The notes beneath the pieces are model-generated. The model ran no database searches. It saw only the letters and a list, made by a program, of their open reading frames with translations, and was not told the origin of the DNA. DNA of 64,000 nt from Roseibium suaedae (lineage in GTDB: Bacteria; Pseudomonadota; Alphaproteobacteria; Rhizobiales; Stappiaceae): positions 772,710 through 836,709 of the forward strand of contig NZ_FRBW01000002.1 in assembly GCF_900142725.1 (NCBI RefSeq), given 5' to 3'. Shown one piece after another: positions 8,798 to 21,089 of the stretch. Position 1 is the stretch's first letter. Each line of letters opens with the position of its first letter. The position numbers were made by a program, and so were the translations under genes.

Positions 8798-11700
8798 TTA
8801 CTCGGCAGCCTGAAGGCGACGCGGATCGTAGTTGAGGATCGGAGCCAGCCAGCGTTCGGCCAGGGCGACGTCCCAGCCCTTGCGAGCCGCATAATCCTCG
8901 ACCTGGTCCCGTTCGATCTTGCCGACCCCGAAATAGTGGCTCTCGGGATGGGAGAAATACAGACCGGAGACGGCAGATCCCGGCCACATGGCGTAGCTCT
9001 CGGTCAACTCGATGCCAGTTGCCTTTTCCGCATCAAGCAGATCGAACAGGGTCCGCTTCTCCGTGTGGTCCGGCTGGGCCGGATACCCCGGAGCCGGACG
9101 GATGCCCTGATACTTCTCGGCAATCAGCTCCTCATTGCTGAGGGTCTCGCCAGGCACATAGCCCCAGAGTTCCTTGCGGACGATCTGATGCAGCTTTTCG
9201 GCAAAGGCTTCGGCCAAGCGATCCGCCAGAGCCTGGCTGAGGATCTTGTTGTAGTCATCCCCTGCCTTGGCGTAACGGGCCGCCAGTTCTTCCTCACCAT
9301 GACCAGCCGTCACTGCGAAACCGCCAATCCAGTCGGCAATGCCACTGCCCACAGGGGCGACGAAGTCACCGAGCGCCACGTTGGCGCGGCCGCCTGCCGT
9401 GCGGCTCATCTGCTGGCGCAGGCCATGCAGAACGGTCCGCTCGGTGGTGCGGCTTTCGTCCGTGTAGAGCACGACATCATCCCCGCGCCCGGCTGCAGGC
9501 CAGAAACCTGCCACGCCGCGTGCAGTCAGAAGCTTCTTTTCAACGATCTCGTCCAGCATCCGGCGGGCGTCATCGTAGAGCGCCTTGGCCGCCGGACCAT
9601 AACGGTTGTCTGTCAGAACTTCCGGATAACGGCCCTTGATTTCCCAGGTCGAGAAGAACGGTGTCCAGTCGATGACCGGGACCAGCTCTTCCAGCGGGAA
9701 ATTGTCAAACACCCGGGTTCCAAGGAACGACGGCTTGACCGGCGGATGGGCCTTGAAGTCCGGCTTCAGGCTGTTCGCCCGGGCCGCCTCGATGGTCACG
9801 CGCTGGGAGGCTCCACGGCTGCGGGCATGCTCCTCGGCGATCTGGGCATATTCGTCCCGGACCTCTGCATAATAGGGAGCACGGCCACCTTCGCTCATCA
9901 GACGGGACGCCACACCAACGGCACGGCCGGCGTCGGTCACATAGATGGCCTGGCCCCGGTCGTAGTTCGGGTGGATCTTTACCGCCGTATGGACGCGGCT
10001 TGTCGTTGCCCCGCCGATCAGCAGCGGAACATCCAATCCCTCGCGCTCCAGCTCGGCCGCCACATGGCACATCTCGTCCAGAGACGGCGTGATGAGACCG
10101 CTGAGGCCGATGATGTCGACCTTCTCCTGCTTGGCAACTTCCAGGATCTTCGTGGCAGGCACCATCACCCCGAGATCGATGACCTCGAAGTTGTTGCACT
10201 GGAGAACGACGCCCACGATGTTCTTGCCGATATCGTGCACATCGCCCTTCACCGTTGCCATCAGGATCTTGCCTGCGGAGGAAACGCCGGTGAGGCCCTG
10301 CTCTTCCTTTTCCTTCTCCATGAAGGGCATCAGGTGAGCCACGGCCTTTTTCATGACGCGGGCAGACTTCACCACCTGCGGCAGGAACATCTTGCCCGAG
10401 CCGAACAGATCACCAACCACGTTCATGCCGTCCATCAGCGGACCTTCAATGACGTGCAGCGGACGGACAACGCTCTGGCGAGCTTCTTCCGTATCCTCGA
10501 CAACGTAATCGTCGATCCCGTTGACCAGCGCATGCTCAAGCCGTTTTGCGACCGGCAGGGTGCGCCAGGTCAGGTCGGCTTCCTTCTTCTTGCCGCCCTC
10601 GCCTTTCCAGCGCTCGGCAGCTTCCAGAAGACGGTCCGTTGCTTCCGGTGAACGGTTGAGGACGACGTCCTCGCACAGCTCGCGCAGTTCCGGCTCCAGC
10701 TTGTCATAGACCGCCAGCTGACCGGCATTGACGATTCCCATGTCCATGCCACGCTTGATGGCGTGGTAGAGGAACACGGAGTGCATGGCTTCGCGCACCC
10801 CTTCGTTGCCCCGGAAGGAGAACGAGAGGTTCGACACGCCGCCCGACACATGCGCATGCGGCAGGTTCTCGCGGATCCAGCCTGTCGCCTCGATGAAGTC
10901 GTTGCCGTAGTTGTTGTGTTCCTCGATGCCCGTTGCCACCGCAAAGATGTTCGGATCGAAGATGATGTCTTCCGGCGCCAGCCCGACCTTCTCGGTCAGG
11001 ACCTTGTAGGAGCGCTCGCAGATCTGGATCTTGCGCTCGTAGGTGTCTGCCTGACCGGTCTCGTCAAAGGCCATGACCACGACAGCGGCACCATAGCGGC
11101 GCACCAGCTTGGCCTGGGCGATAAAGGCCTCTTCGCCTTCCTTCAGCGAGATGGAGTTCACCACGCCCTTGCCCTGAATGCACTTCAGGCCGGCTTCGAT
11201 GACGGTCCACTTCGAGCTGTCGATCATGACAGGAACCCGGGCGATATCCGGTTCGGCCGCCATCAGGTTCAGGAACGTGACCATGGCGGCTTCCGAATCC
11301 AGAAGCCCTTCATCCATGTTGACGTCGATGATCTGCGCGCCGTTCTCGACCTGATCGCGCGCAACTTCCAGCGCCGTCGCATATTCGCCTTCACGGATCA
11401 GCTTGCGGAACCGGGCCGAGCCTGTCACGTTTGTGCGTTCGCCGACGTTGACGAAATTGACTTCCGGCGTGACGACGAAGGGCTCCAGACCAGACAGGCG
11501 CATATGGCGCGGCACATCCGGGATGACGCGCGGCGCCTTGTCAGCAACCACTTCGGCAATGGCCTTGATATGGGCAGGCGTGGTGCCGCAGCAGCCGCCG
11601 ACCACGTTGACAAGGCCCGCATCCGCGAACTCTGCAAGGAGGCCCGCCATGTGAGCCGGGCTCTCGTCATACTCGCCGAACTCGTTCGGCAGACCCGCGT

Positions 11701-12526
11701 TCGGATAGGCGCAGACAAGCGTGTTCGCGACACGGCCAAGCTCGTCCACGTGAGCCCGCATTTCCTTGGCGCCAAGCGCACAGTTGAGGCCGATGGTGAG
11801 CGGCTGAGCGTGACGAACCGAGTTCCAGAACGCTTCCGGCGTCTGGCCGGACAGCGTGCGGCCGGACAGATCGGTGATCGTGCCGGAAATCATCACCGGC
11901 AGTTGAAGCCCGACTTCCTCGAAGACCTCGTCAATGGCGAACAATGCCGCCTTTGCGTTCAGCGTATCGAAGATGGTCTCGACAAGGATGATGTCCGCAC
12001 CGCCAGCGATCAGGCCACGAACGGCCTCCGCATAGGCAATGCGCAGGTCATCGAAGGACACGGCCCGGAAGCCCGGGTTGTTCACGTCCGGCGAAATGGA
12101 CGCGGTGCGATTGGTCGGCCCGAGAGCGCCAGCCACGAACCGCGGCCGGGACGGATCCTTTGCGCTCACCTGATCGCAGGCTTCACGGGCAAGCCGCGCA
12201 CTGACCTCGTTCAGCTCATAGGCCAGAGCTTCCATGCCGTAGTCGGCCTGAGCGATCGTGGTCGACGAGAAGGTGTTGGTCTCGATGATGTCCGCGCCGG
12301 CTTCCAGATAGTCCACGTGGATGGCGCGGATCGCATCGGGCTGCGTCAGGCTCAGAAGGTCGTTGTTGCCCTTCACATCACTCGGCCAGTCGGCAAAGCG
12401 GGCGCCGCGGTAATCCGCTTCGCTGAACTTGCGCTGCTGGATCTCGGTTCCCATCGCCCCGTCCAGGACCAGAATCCTGGAGGCTGCAGCCACTTCAAGC
12501 AGGGCGAAAGCGTCGTTCTTTTTCAC
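8798..12526 (-). CDS. metH: Cobalamin-dependent methionine synthase
   Basis: A 1242-residue full-length MetH that transfers methyl from 5-methyltetrahydrofolate to homocysteine through cob(I)alamin. Four modules are in the usual order. The homocysteine-binding barrel (about 13-330) has zinc ligands Cys249 (LNCALG), Cys312 and Cys313 (GGCCGTTP). The pterin-binding domain (about 350-640) contains [12 protein letters not shown]. The cobalamin module (about 655-900) has the axial-ligand motif DVHDIGKN with His764. The C-terminal AdoMet activation domain (about 930-1230) contains [15 protein letters not shown]. It starts at a GTG with GGAAGG upstream. It is the last gene of a three-gene operon with metF and an ArsR-methyltransferase regulator, 24 bases after metF. 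Cytoplasmic. Confidence 0.98.
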   Translation of the reverse strand: MKKNDAFALLEVAAASRILVLDGAMGTEIQQRKFSEADYRGARFADWPSDVKGNNDLLSLTQPDAIRAIHVDYLEAGADIIETNTFSSTTIAQADYGMEALAYELNEVSARLAREACDQVSAKDPSRPRFVAGALGPTNRTASISPDVNNPGFRAVSFDDLRIAYAEAVRGLIAGGADIILVETIFDTLNAKAALFAIDEVFEEVGLQLPVMISGTITDLSGRTLSGQTPEAFWNSVRHAQPLTIGLNCALGAKEMRAHVDELGRVANTLVCAYPNAGLPNEFGEYDESPAHMAGLLAEFADAGLVNVVGGCCGTTPAHIKAIAEVVADKAPRVIPDVPRHMRLSGLEPFVVTPEVNFVNVGERTNVTGSARFRKLIREGEYATALEVARDQVENGAQIIDVNMDEGLLDSEAAMVTFLNLMAAEPDIARVPVMIDSSKWTVIEAGLKCIQGKGVVNSISLKEGEEAFIAQAKLVRRYGAAVVVMAFDETGQADTYERKIQICERSYKVLTEKVGLAPEDIIFDPNIFAVATGIEEHNNYGNDFIEATGWIRENLPHAHVSGGVSNLSFSFRGNEGVREAMHSVFLYHAIKRGMDMGIVNAGQLAVYDKLEPELRELCEDVVLNRSPEATDRLLEAAERWKGEGGKKKEADLTWRTLPVAKRLEHALVNGIDDYVVEDTEEARQSVVRPLHVIEGPLMDGMNVVGDLFGSGKMFLPQVVKSARVMKKAVAHLMPFMEKEKEEQGLTGVSSAGKILMATVKGDVHDIGKNIVGVVLQCNNFEVIDLGVMVPATKILEVAKQEKVDIIGLSGLITPSLDEMCHVAAELEREGLDVPLLIGGATTSRVHTAVKIHPNYDRGQAIYVTDAGRAVGVASRLMSEGGRAPYYAEVRDEYAQIAEEHARSRGASQRVTIEAARANSLKPDFKAHPPVKPSFLGTRVFDNFPLEELVPVIDWTPFFSTWEIKGRYPEVLTDNRYGPAAKALYDDARRMLDEIVEKKLLTARGVAGFWPAAGRGDDVVLYTDESRTTERTVLHGLRQQMSRTAGGRANVALGDFVAPVGSGIADWIGGFAVTAGHGEEELAARYAKAGDDYNKILSQALADRLAEAFAEKLHQIVRKELWGYVPGETLSNEELIAEKYQGIRPAPGYPAQPDHTEKRTLFDLLDAEKATGIELTESYAMWPGSAVSGLYFSHPESHYFGVGKIERDQVEDYAARKGWDVALAERWLAPILNYDPRRLQAAE

Positions 12527-12550
12527 TTTTCAGTCCTTCCGGGTCCGGTC

Positions 12551-13465
12551 TCAGGCAGCTTGCTGTTCGGAGCTGTCGCCCCCCATGCCGAGCATGCGGC
12601 ACAGGGCATAGGTCAGATCGGCACGATTCATGGTGTAGAAATGGAAGTCGGAAATTCCCTTGTCGACCAGATCCATTACCTGCTCGCAAGCAACAGCCGC
12701 ACCGACCAGCTTGCGCGTCTCGGCGTCCTCGGTCAGGCCCGAGAAACGGCGGGCAAGCCAGTCCGGAATGCTGGTACCGCATTTGGTGGAGAACTGGACG
12801 GTCTGCTCGAAATTCTGAATCGGCAGAATGCCCGGCACCACCGGAATGGTGATCGCCGCCTTGGCGAGGCGTTCCCGGTATTCATCGAACAGGTCATTGT
12901 CGAAGAAATACTGGGTGATGATCCGGTCGGCCCCGGCATCCACCTTGCGCTTCAGGTTCTCGATCTCGATGTCCCAGCCGGCGCTTTCGGGATGCCGCTC
13001 CGGATAGCCGGACACGCAAACATCGAAATTGCCGATCTTCTTGATGCCGGCCACAAGATCGGAGGCATAGGCATAGCCTTCCGGATGCGGGCGGTAGGGC
13101 TCGCCGATGCCTTCCAGCGGATCGCCGCGCAGGGCGACGATATGACGGACGCCCATCTCCCAATAGTCACGGATGATCGCATCGACTTCCTCGCGCGGCG
13201 AACCGACGCAGGTGAGGTGCGCAGCCGGGGCAAGATCGGTTTCCTTCAGGATCCGGTCTACGGTCTTGTGGGTACGCTCGCGGGTCGAACCACCCGCGCC
13301 ATAGGTCACGGAGACGAAAGACGGGCGCAGCGGCGCGAGCCGTTCGACGGTTGCCCACAGCGTTTCGGCCATCTTGTCGGTCTTCGGCGGGAAGAACTCG
13401 AAGGAGGCGTTAATCGGCGCGGCTTCTGTTTCGCGGGAACGGCGCGAAGCGTGAGCGTCGGACAT
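12551..13465 (-). CDS. metF: 5,10-Methylenetetrahydrofolate reductase
   Basis: A 304-residue flavoprotein of normal MetF length that makes 5-methyltetrahydrofolate, the methyl donor used by the MetH encoded just downstream. The N-terminal FEFFPPKT motif contains the expected catalytic Glu (Glu23). The VTYGAGGSTRERT segment and HLTCVGSPREEVD are typical of the FAD/folate barrel, and a QYFFDNDLF stretch occurs at about residue 190. The gene follows the regulator by 2 bases and precedes metH by 24, so the three are co-transcribed. Confidence 0.97.
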   Translation of the reverse strand: MSDAHASRRSRETEAAPINASFEFFPPKTDKMAETLWATVERLAPLRPSFVSVTYGAGGSTRERTHKTVDRILKETDLAPAAHLTCVGSPREEVDAIIRDYWEMGVRHIVALRGDPLEGIGEPYRPHPEGYAYASDLVAGIKKIGNFDVCVSGYPERHPESAGWDIEIENLKRKVDAGADRIITQYFFDNDLFDEYRERLAKAAITIPVVPGILPIQNFEQTVQFSTKCGTSIPDWLARRFSGLTEDAETRKLVGAAVACEQVMDLVDKGISDFHFYTMNRADLTYALCRMLGMGGDSSEQQAA

Positions 13466-13467
13466 GG

Positions 13468-14478
13468 TCAGGCAACCTCTCGGGTAGTATTGGCAAGCGG
13501 CAGATCCGTCACGATACGCGGGTCGCGGGCAAGCCAGAGTGTCACGGTCAATTTGGTGTCATTGTCGGTTTGCGGAGCAAGGTCAGTAACCTGCTCCATT
13601 TCGAGGTCCAACGCTTCCACCCAGCGGCGCATCTGGTCATGGCCGAAGCCCAGACGGCGGTGGGCGTGGGTTTCACGCAGGAACTCCAGCTCGTGCGGAG
13701 CAAAGTCGATGATCAGCAAGCGTCCACCCGGGCGCAGAGCTCTTGCAGCCTCCGCCAGAGCGCGGGCGGGATCGTCCAGGAAGTGGAGCACCTGATGTAC
13801 TGCCACCACGTCAAAGGAACGGGGCGGAACATTCAGCGCATAGATATCCCCATGACGCACCTGCGCATTGGAGAGACCGCTGCGGGCCAGGTTGGCCCTG
13901 GCGACAGAAAGCATGTCATGGGACGCATCGATGCCCAGCGCCGAGGTGTACCGGCTGGAGAGCAACTCCAGCAGACGGCCCGTGCCGGTGCCGAGATCCA
14001 GGAAGCTCTGGAAGGGCTTGTCGCCCAGTGCGGCCAGAAGCGCCTTTTCGACATCACTGTCGGCAGCATGCAGCGACCGTTCCGTGTCCCAGGTTTTGGC
14101 CTTTGCGGCAAAGTAAGCGGCAGCCTCCTCAGCCTTGGCCTTGCGGATTGCCTGGAACCGTTCCCGGTCGCCGGTCAGAACTGGATCGTCCTTGGAGATC
14201 CGGCAGATCAGATCCCGCGCCGCATCGGCAGCAGGACCATCAGCCAGGCGGTAATAGACCCAGGAACCTTCTGGAAACCGCAGGATCAATCCGGCCTCGG
14301 CCAGAAGCTTCAGATGGCGGGAAATGCGCGGCTGGCTCTGACCGAGGATCGCAGTCGCATCCTTCACGGTCAGCTCGCTTTCAGAGAGCAGGGCAATGAG
14401 CCGCAAACGCGTTGATTCACCCACCGCCCGGAGGGCAGCGAGGGTATCGTCAACGGAGAGCTTGAGTTCGTCAGCCAT
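13468..14478 (-). CDS. ArsR-family regulator fused to a SAM-dependent methyltransferase (SahR-like)
   Basis: A 336-residue two-domain protein. Residues 10-95 form an ArsR-type winged helix (LTVKDATAILGQSQPRISRH recognition region, wing at EGSWVYYRL). Residues about 140-310 form a class I methyltransferase with the SAM loop FLDLGTGTGRLLELL (Gly motif 161-167), followed by the acidic and post-loop motifs (GIDASHDML, HGDIYALNVPPRSFDVV). It heads the metF-metH operon. In proteobacteria an ArsR-family regulator, SahR, senses S-adenosylhomocysteine and controls methionine-cycle genes. The fused SAM/SAH-binding domain here makes sense as the sensor, though it could be a working methyltransferase. 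A perfect palindrome lies just upstream of its start. Confidence 0.88.
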   Translation of the reverse strand: MADELKLSVDDTLAALRAVGESTRLRLIALLSESELTVKDATAILGQSQPRISRHLKLLAEAGLILRFPEGSWVYYRLADGPAADAARDLICRISKDDPVLTGDRERFQAIRKAKAEEAAAYFAAKAKTWDTERSLHAADSDVEKALLAALGDKPFQSFLDLGTGTGRLLELLSSRYTSALGIDASHDMLSVARANLARSGLSNAQVRHGDIYALNVPPRSFDVVAVHQVLHFLDDPARALAEAARALRPGGRLLIIDFAPHELEFLRETHAHRRLGFGHDQMRRWVEALDLEMEQVTDLAPQTDNDTKLTVTLWLARDPRIVTDLPLANTTREVA

Positions 14479-14500
14479 AAAGATGAACCATCAATGTCGA

Positions 14501-14518
14501 TATAAAGATATCTTTATA
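14501..14518. promoter_or_regulatory. 18-bp perfect palindrome, candidate operator of the methionine operon
   Basis: TATAAAGATATCTTTATA lies 22-40 bases upstream of the ATG of the ArsR-methyltransferase regulator, overlapping the expected promoter. ArsR-family dimers bind A/T-rich inverted repeats of this kind. Autorepression of regulator-metF-metH in response to SAH/SAM is the likely function (inference). Confidence 0.75.
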
Positions 14519-14613
14519 CGACACATCGACAAAACACAAGCCGCAAACGCCTGAAAGGTTGTCTGCTAGTTGGCTGTGGAAGTGCGTGAATCTTGAACCT
14601 GAATCCCCAAAAG

Positions 14614-14654
14614 CAAAGGGCACGGATCTGTCTCAAAGCATTCCGCGCCCTTTG
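14614..14654 (-). terminator. Candidate terminator of the MscS-family gene
   Basis: A 13-bp stem with one mismatch (CAAAGGGC-CGGA with TCCG-GCCCTTTG). On the minus strand only a short T run (CTTTT) follows. It lies 22 bases past the stop at 14676. Confidence 0.5.
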
Positions 14655-14675
14655 GCTCATCTATTGGGTTTCGCT

Positions 14676-17048
14676 CTACGCCTGTGGATTGGCTTCTTCC
14701 TCTTCAATCGCCCGCACCGCAGCTCCACCAGCGGCAGCCCGCTGCTCAGGCGTCAAAGCACCATCAACATCGGCAACGCGCACCGTGACCTGACGATGCG
14801 CGAACTTGATGCCGTTCTTTTCAAACAGATCCTGAAGACCGGCATAAACCACCTTGCGCAGCTCGAACTGCTTGCCCGGACGTGTTGTGAACTTCACCCG
14901 CGCGACCATGGCAGAATCCTCCATGGACATGATGCCCTGCGACTTGAGCGGCTGCAGGAACATCGGGCCATAATAGGGATCGTCCAGAAGCTGCTGGCCG
15001 AACTTCTTCACGATCTTGCGCATCAACTCGACATCCGTGTCATAGGTCACGCGGAAGGCAAGCTTCATGATCGCCCAGTCACGGGAGTAATTCTCCACCC
15101 GTTGGATCTCGCCAAAGGGAACCGTGGTCAGCGCTCCCCGGTGATGACGGAGTTGCATGGAGCGGATGGAAATCTTCTCGACCACACCCTTGGCCCGGCC
15201 GATGTCGATGTATTCCCCTTTCCGGAAGGCATCGTCGATCAGGTAGAAGGCACCCGAGAAGATATCCCGGATCAGGGTCTGGGCGCCAAAACCAACCGCC
15301 AGGCCAACCACACCAGCACCAGCGAACAAGGGGCCGATGTTCACGCCCATCTGGGACAGGGCGACCATGCCGGCGATGACGACAATCGTGATCAGCAGAA
15401 AGTTGCGGAAGATGGGCAGAAGTGTAGCGATCCGGCTTTCACCTGCGCCCCCGATTTCCTGTTCGTCATTGTGCCCATCCCCCTTTTCAGAGGAATTGAT
15501 GTGCCGGTCGATGGCAATTTCCACGGCCCGGTAGGCCATGTAGCCAAGGAACGCAACCAGAAGTACATCGGAGAACTCTTCAAGCAGGCTCTCCTTCCCG
15601 GCAGCCCCGCTCCAGGACTTCAGAAGCACTTCCAGACCTACAAAACCGGCGAGAATACCGGCTCCGTGATCCAGCAAGTTCCGGAACGGCGCCCGCTGCG
15701 CTTCCCGGTCCTCTGCAAGAGCGCGGGCCTGAGCGATCGTCGCCGCCGGATCTTCATCCGCCCCCTCGGTCTGTTCCGCCCGGCGGATGTCCTGCGCAAT
15801 GCCGGTCTCCGACAGCTCCGTATCCAGCCGGGGCAGAAGCAACCGGTCAATGATCAGCACGAAGATCCCATAGGCAATCCCCGTCACCAGCAAAGCCTCG
15901 ATCGGTGCAATGACCAGTCCGGTCGCCGAAGGCAGGCTCAGAAGAATGCGGACCGAGGAGATCAGGAAAGCTGCGATGAAGTAGCCGGCAGCAATGAAAT
16001 GCCAGCCTTTGGCGAGCAGCCTGCGCCACATGGGGGCTTGCGCGCCCGCTTCACCTTCGATCAGGGCCCGGACGGGCGACCGGAAGGCAATGACGATCCA
16101 CACAAGGATCATGGAGCAGGCAAAGGCAGAGGCGACCTGGGTCAGCTTGAGCGCATCCGGTTCCAGTCCCAGCCGGCTCATCAAGGTTGTCAAAGCGAAG
16201 AAGAGCCCTGTGACTGCCGTACCGAAGAGCAGGGCGCGGTAGAGCGAGCCTGCTTCCTGGTCGCTCAGGCGCACCATGCGGGCCCGCGCATCATAGGGAG
16301 ACAGGAGCCCCATATAGACAACCCGGACAACCAGGAACAGCGCCGCCACACCCAGCAGGATCATGGCCGATTGATGGGCCACCGCAGGTCCACGGCTCAG
16401 AGCCAGAAGAACCGCGCCACTGACCACAACGAAGGCAACGATGGAAATCAGCATCGCCACGGCCCGAAGGAAGAGATAGGCAATCCGGTCGGACCTGTGC
16501 CGGTTGTCCCGACGCAATAGGTTGTCGAACTGGCGCAGACCCCACTTGCCGACCAGGCGCATGAAGAAGCCGCCAATTGCAAAGCCAATAGCCGTCACGA
16601 ACAGCGTTGTGCCGATCCAGTCAAGCGTGCCGTTGTCGCCCTTGGCACGAAGCATCTCGCCGACCGACCCCGGAAGATCCGGTGCGATTGCAAAGATATT
16701 GCGCGCCGCATCCCGTGCCGCCAGTCCGCGATCGAGATAAAGGTCGGTCATTTCCTCCATATCGGCTTCAGCGACTGCAACCGGCGCTTCAGTTGGCGTG
16801 GCTGCAGTTGCAGGCGCCTCGCTCTTAGCCGCCATCTTGGAGAAGAGACCCGGAATGCCCTGCGCCTGGCTGTGAGACGCCCCGATTCCTGCCAGAACGA
16901 CAAGGGCTGCCAGAAGAATGCCGCAGAAACGCAAATGAGCGGACCGCTTCAGTGCGCCCGTGTCTGCTCCCGTATCTGCGCCCTTGAGGCGGCCGTGAAA
17001 AATGGAAAGGATGCTGCCGAATGCCGCAAGATGCATCTGGTTACTCAT
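14676..17048 (-). CDS. Large MscS-family mechanosensitive ion channel
   Basis: About 790 residues, far longer than the 286-residue E. coli MscS. The start at 17048 is chosen because GGGGGG precedes that ATG; an in-frame ATG at 17075 has no ribosome-binding site. The N-terminal part holds a signal-like hydrophobic segment (CGILLAALVVLAGIGASHSQA), then a periplasmic-looking region. Multiple membrane helices follow, then the conserved channel core: pore-lining AGAGVVGLAVGFGAQTLIRD with IFSGAFYLIDDAFRKGEYIDIG, and the beta domain ending in ADVDGALTPEQ. A charged loop (about 480-510) separates helices. These channels open on membrane tension and release osmolytes. It stands alone on the minus strand. 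Confidence 0.92.
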   Translation of the reverse strand: MSNQMHLAAFGSILSIFHGRLKGADTGADTGALKRSAHLRFCGILLAALVVLAGIGASHSQAQGIPGLFSKMAAKSEAPATAATPTEAPVAVAEADMEEMTDLYLDRGLAARDAARNIFAIAPDLPGSVGEMLRAKGDNGTLDWIGTTLFVTAIGFAIGGFFMRLVGKWGLRQFDNLLRRDNRHRSDRIAYLFLRAVAMLISIVAFVVVSGAVLLALSRGPAVAHQSAMILLGVAALFLVVRVVYMGLLSPYDARARMVRLSDQEAGSLYRALLFGTAVTGLFFALTTLMSRLGLEPDALKLTQVASAFACSMILVWIVIAFRSPVRALIEGEAGAQAPMWRRLLAKGWHFIAAGYFIAAFLISSVRILLSLPSATGLVIAPIEALLVTGIAYGIFVLIIDRLLLPRLDTELSETGIAQDIRRAEQTEGADEDPAATIAQARALAEDREAQRAPFRNLLDHGAGILAGFVGLEVLLKSWSGAAGKESLLEEFSDVLLVAFLGYMAYRAVEIAIDRHINSSEKGDGHNDEQEIGGAGESRIATLLPIFRNFLLITIVVIAGMVALSQMGVNIGPLFAGAGVVGLAVGFGAQTLIRDIFSGAFYLIDDAFRKGEYIDIGRAKGVVEKISIRSMQLRHHRGALTTVPFGEIQRVENYSRDWAIMKLAFRVTYDTDVELMRKIVKKFGQQLLDDPYYGPMFLQPLKSQGIMSMEDSAMVARVKFTTRPGKQFELRKVVYAGLQDLFEKNGIKFAHRQVTVRVADVDGALTPEQRAAAGGAAVRAIEEEEANPQA

Positions 17049-17132
17049 CGATACCCCCCGATGATTGCCCATCAAAACGAAACTGATCTGGCAGCCTCAC
17101 GGCAGCCCCCATGCCGCAATGTATCGCAAAAC

Positions 17133-17163
17133 AAAAGCGGCAGCCCACTTAGTAGACTGCCGC
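17133..17163 (-). terminator. Terminator of the second DUF2336 gene
   Basis: Stem GCGGCAG / CTGCCGC (17137-17143 with 17157-17163) is followed on the minus strand by TTTTGTTTTG, 31 bases past the stop at 17194. Confidence 0.75.
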
Positions 17164-17193
17164 AAGTTGAAGATTTGCAAATGACGACCATTG

Positions 17194-18279
17194 TCAATTC
17201 AGAACGACATGACTCCAGTGGGCGATCCGCCGCCGGGCTTCCCCGGAGCTCAGACGCTCAAACGTGCGCATGGCCTCGCTCCGGACTTCCGGGGTGAGCC
17301 GCTGGCGCCACGGGCCAACGGACAGAAGGCTGGAAACGGTGATTGCCGACAGACCAGCGGCACGTGCCACGATCACGAACGGCTCCGGATCGGCCCGGAC
17401 CATCCAGTGGCTGGCCTCTTCCACACCGCAACGAACCATCCAGGCAAAAGCAGCAACGGCTTCTGCAAAAGCATCCTCTGAAGCGAAACGGCGCAAGGTG
17501 GCCTCATTGACCATGCCGCGCTTGCCCAGGAGCAGGACGCGCTTGCAAGCGGTCTCGAAATCATAGCGGGACAACCAATATTCATTGGTAATCCGCTGGG
17601 CGACCACGTCGTTGACATCGCCAAGACGATCGGCCTCGTGCTTCTCGCCTTGCCCCAGCAGCTTGCGGCGCACCTCATCACTCGCAACGCTCACAAGCTT
17701 GCGGATGTGATGCTCGGCCAGATCACCGCGGTCGCTCAGAGAAAGCTGGATCGTGGCATCGGCAGCCCCTTCGCCGATCAGCCGCATCAAGGTCTCGTCG
17801 GAAAAGACTGCGCCCGCGTTGCCGGCAAGCTGCCGCTTGACCTGCAGATCGCCGCGCTCGACCAGGACATCCGTCACACCCGAGGACAGGCTGCCGCGCT
17901 GTGCGATGGCAAAGAGATGGCTGCTGCCGCTCTTCTCGGCGATGCTCAGAAGTTCCGCATCGCCCAGCACCGGAGACTCCCGCAGGATCGGTCCGGCAAC
18001 TGTAATCTCGTCTTCAGCCAGGCACCGGATGGTCGCACCCGGACCGCGCTTGAGGCTGGCTAGTTGTTCAGCCACATAACGGCGCACTTCGACCTCCACC
18101 ATGCCGATCAGGCGCAAGAGCACCCCGTCATAGGTCTGGACCTGCTCATCGGAGCAGCGGTCTGAAGTGAAGGCAAAAAGAGTGGCCACGTGCCGGGCAA
18201 GTTCTGCGCTGCGGGACTGTCCGGTGGATCCGTCCAGTTCCTGGAAATTGACAAGTTCGGTCTTGAACTCTTTGGTCAT
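17194..18279 (-). CDS. DUF2336 domain-containing protein (second of two)
   Basis: A 361-residue helical-repeat protein of the same family as the one at 6523-7674. Shared features are the early RYVAEQLASLKRGPG-type repeat (about 65-80), the run 'AIAQRGSLSSGVTDVLVERGD' (about 125-145, matching 'AIASRRKVEEAVTGILVDRGD' of the other copy) and the repeat 'RLIGEGAADATIQLSLSDRGDL'. The two differ strongly in the C-terminal half, so they are old paralogues, not a recent duplication. No signal peptide or membrane span. Function unknown. Confidence 0.85.
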   Translation of the reverse strand: MTKEFKTELVNFQELDGSTGQSRSAELARHVATLFAFTSDRCSDEQVQTYDGVLLRLIGMVEVEVRRYVAEQLASLKRGPGATIRCLAEDEITVAGPILRESPVLGDAELLSIAEKSGSSHLFAIAQRGSLSSGVTDVLVERGDLQVKRQLAGNAGAVFSDETLMRLIGEGAADATIQLSLSDRGDLAEHHIRKLVSVASDEVRRKLLGQGEKHEADRLGDVNDVVAQRITNEYWLSRYDFETACKRVLLLGKRGMVNEATLRRFASEDAFAEAVAAFAWMVRCGVEEASHWMVRADPEPFVIVARAAGLSAITVSSLLSVGPWRQRLTPEVRSEAMRTFERLSSGEARRRIAHWSHVVLN

Positions 18280-18717
18280 GCTTCGGCACCTGATTCATTA
18301 CGGGGGCGACGCTGCATCATGTCCGGCAAGATTAAAGATCGAAAAAACGGAAAATACCGGAATAAACCCAAATTTATATCAAACTTTAGACACCCGATTC
18401 TGGACATATCCGGAAAAGAATTATCAAACTGAAATAATTGAACTTTTTCGGATCAAGCCTCATGTTTCGCGGAGTATTTTTCCATTCGTTTCCATCATTT
18501 TTCGGGGGAACCATCATCAAGGCAGGGTAAAGATTACCCGCAAAGGTAGAACTTACGAAACGTCATGCATTTGAAAAATTATCTTTGAGACACGCGGAAA
18601 TACTTAAGAGTGAACGTTTTGATAGCAAAAAGGCGACCAAGAGGCCGCCTTTCTGAAGTCAAATTAACAATTTCCGGTCATCGAGCCGGTTCGAACCGGC
18701 CCGTTTCAACCCGTGTT
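18280..18717. other. AT-rich intergenic region between katG 3' end and DUF2336
   Basis: About 440 bases. The half next to the DUF2336 start is A+T rich and likely holds its promoter. The katG side holds the terminator at 18624-18652 and a 16-bp perfect palindrome GCCGGTTCGAACCGGC at 18685-18700. No gene is supported. Confidence 0.6.
18624..18652 (-). terminator. Terminator of katG
   Basis: Stem AAAGGCG / CGCCTTT (18629-18635 with 18646-18652) is followed on the minus strand by TTTTTGC. It lies about 65 bases past the katG stop, with a second hairpin (18685-18700) in between. Confidence 0.75.
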
Positions 18718-20937
<2,220 letters not shown>

Positions 20938-21054
20938 TTAGCAGGCCCATATGGACCTTATGTGGCTGTTGCCCGTCCGGCGGATGCGCCCGGCCCCTCC
21001 TCGTTTCAGGCGTCGGCAGGATCATGACAGGGACGCCCCATCAGATCCAATCGT

Positions 21055-21073
21055 ATTGACCAGAACGTGCAAT
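21055..21073. promoter_or_regulatory. Candidate OxyR/LysR-type site in the katG-oxyR intergenic region
   Basis: ATTG-N11-CAAT is a dyad with the spacing of LysR-family T-N11-A boxes. It lies 17 bases before the oxyR start and about 155 bases from the katG start. A second small dyad, ATTC-N5-GAAT (21079-21091), overlaps the oxyR ATG. Assignment rests on position and spacing only. Confidence 0.4.
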
Positions 21074-21089
21074 CAGTTATTCTTATCGA

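Noticed and set aside
10763..13795. Plus-strand open frame of 1010 codons opposite metH and metF
   Set aside because: It is antisense to well-conserved enzymes, has no domain, and is a product of high GC at third codon positions.
14559..16520. Plus-strand open frame of 653 codons opposite the MscS gene
   Set aside because: Antisense to a clear channel gene; Arg/Gln/His-rich composition typical of a shadow frame.
18685..18700. 16-bp perfect palindrome GCCGGTTCGAACCGGC as a possible attachment site or operator
   Set aside because: It lies just past the katG stop next to its terminator and no integrase or divergent promoter is near, so a 3'-end hairpin is more likely.
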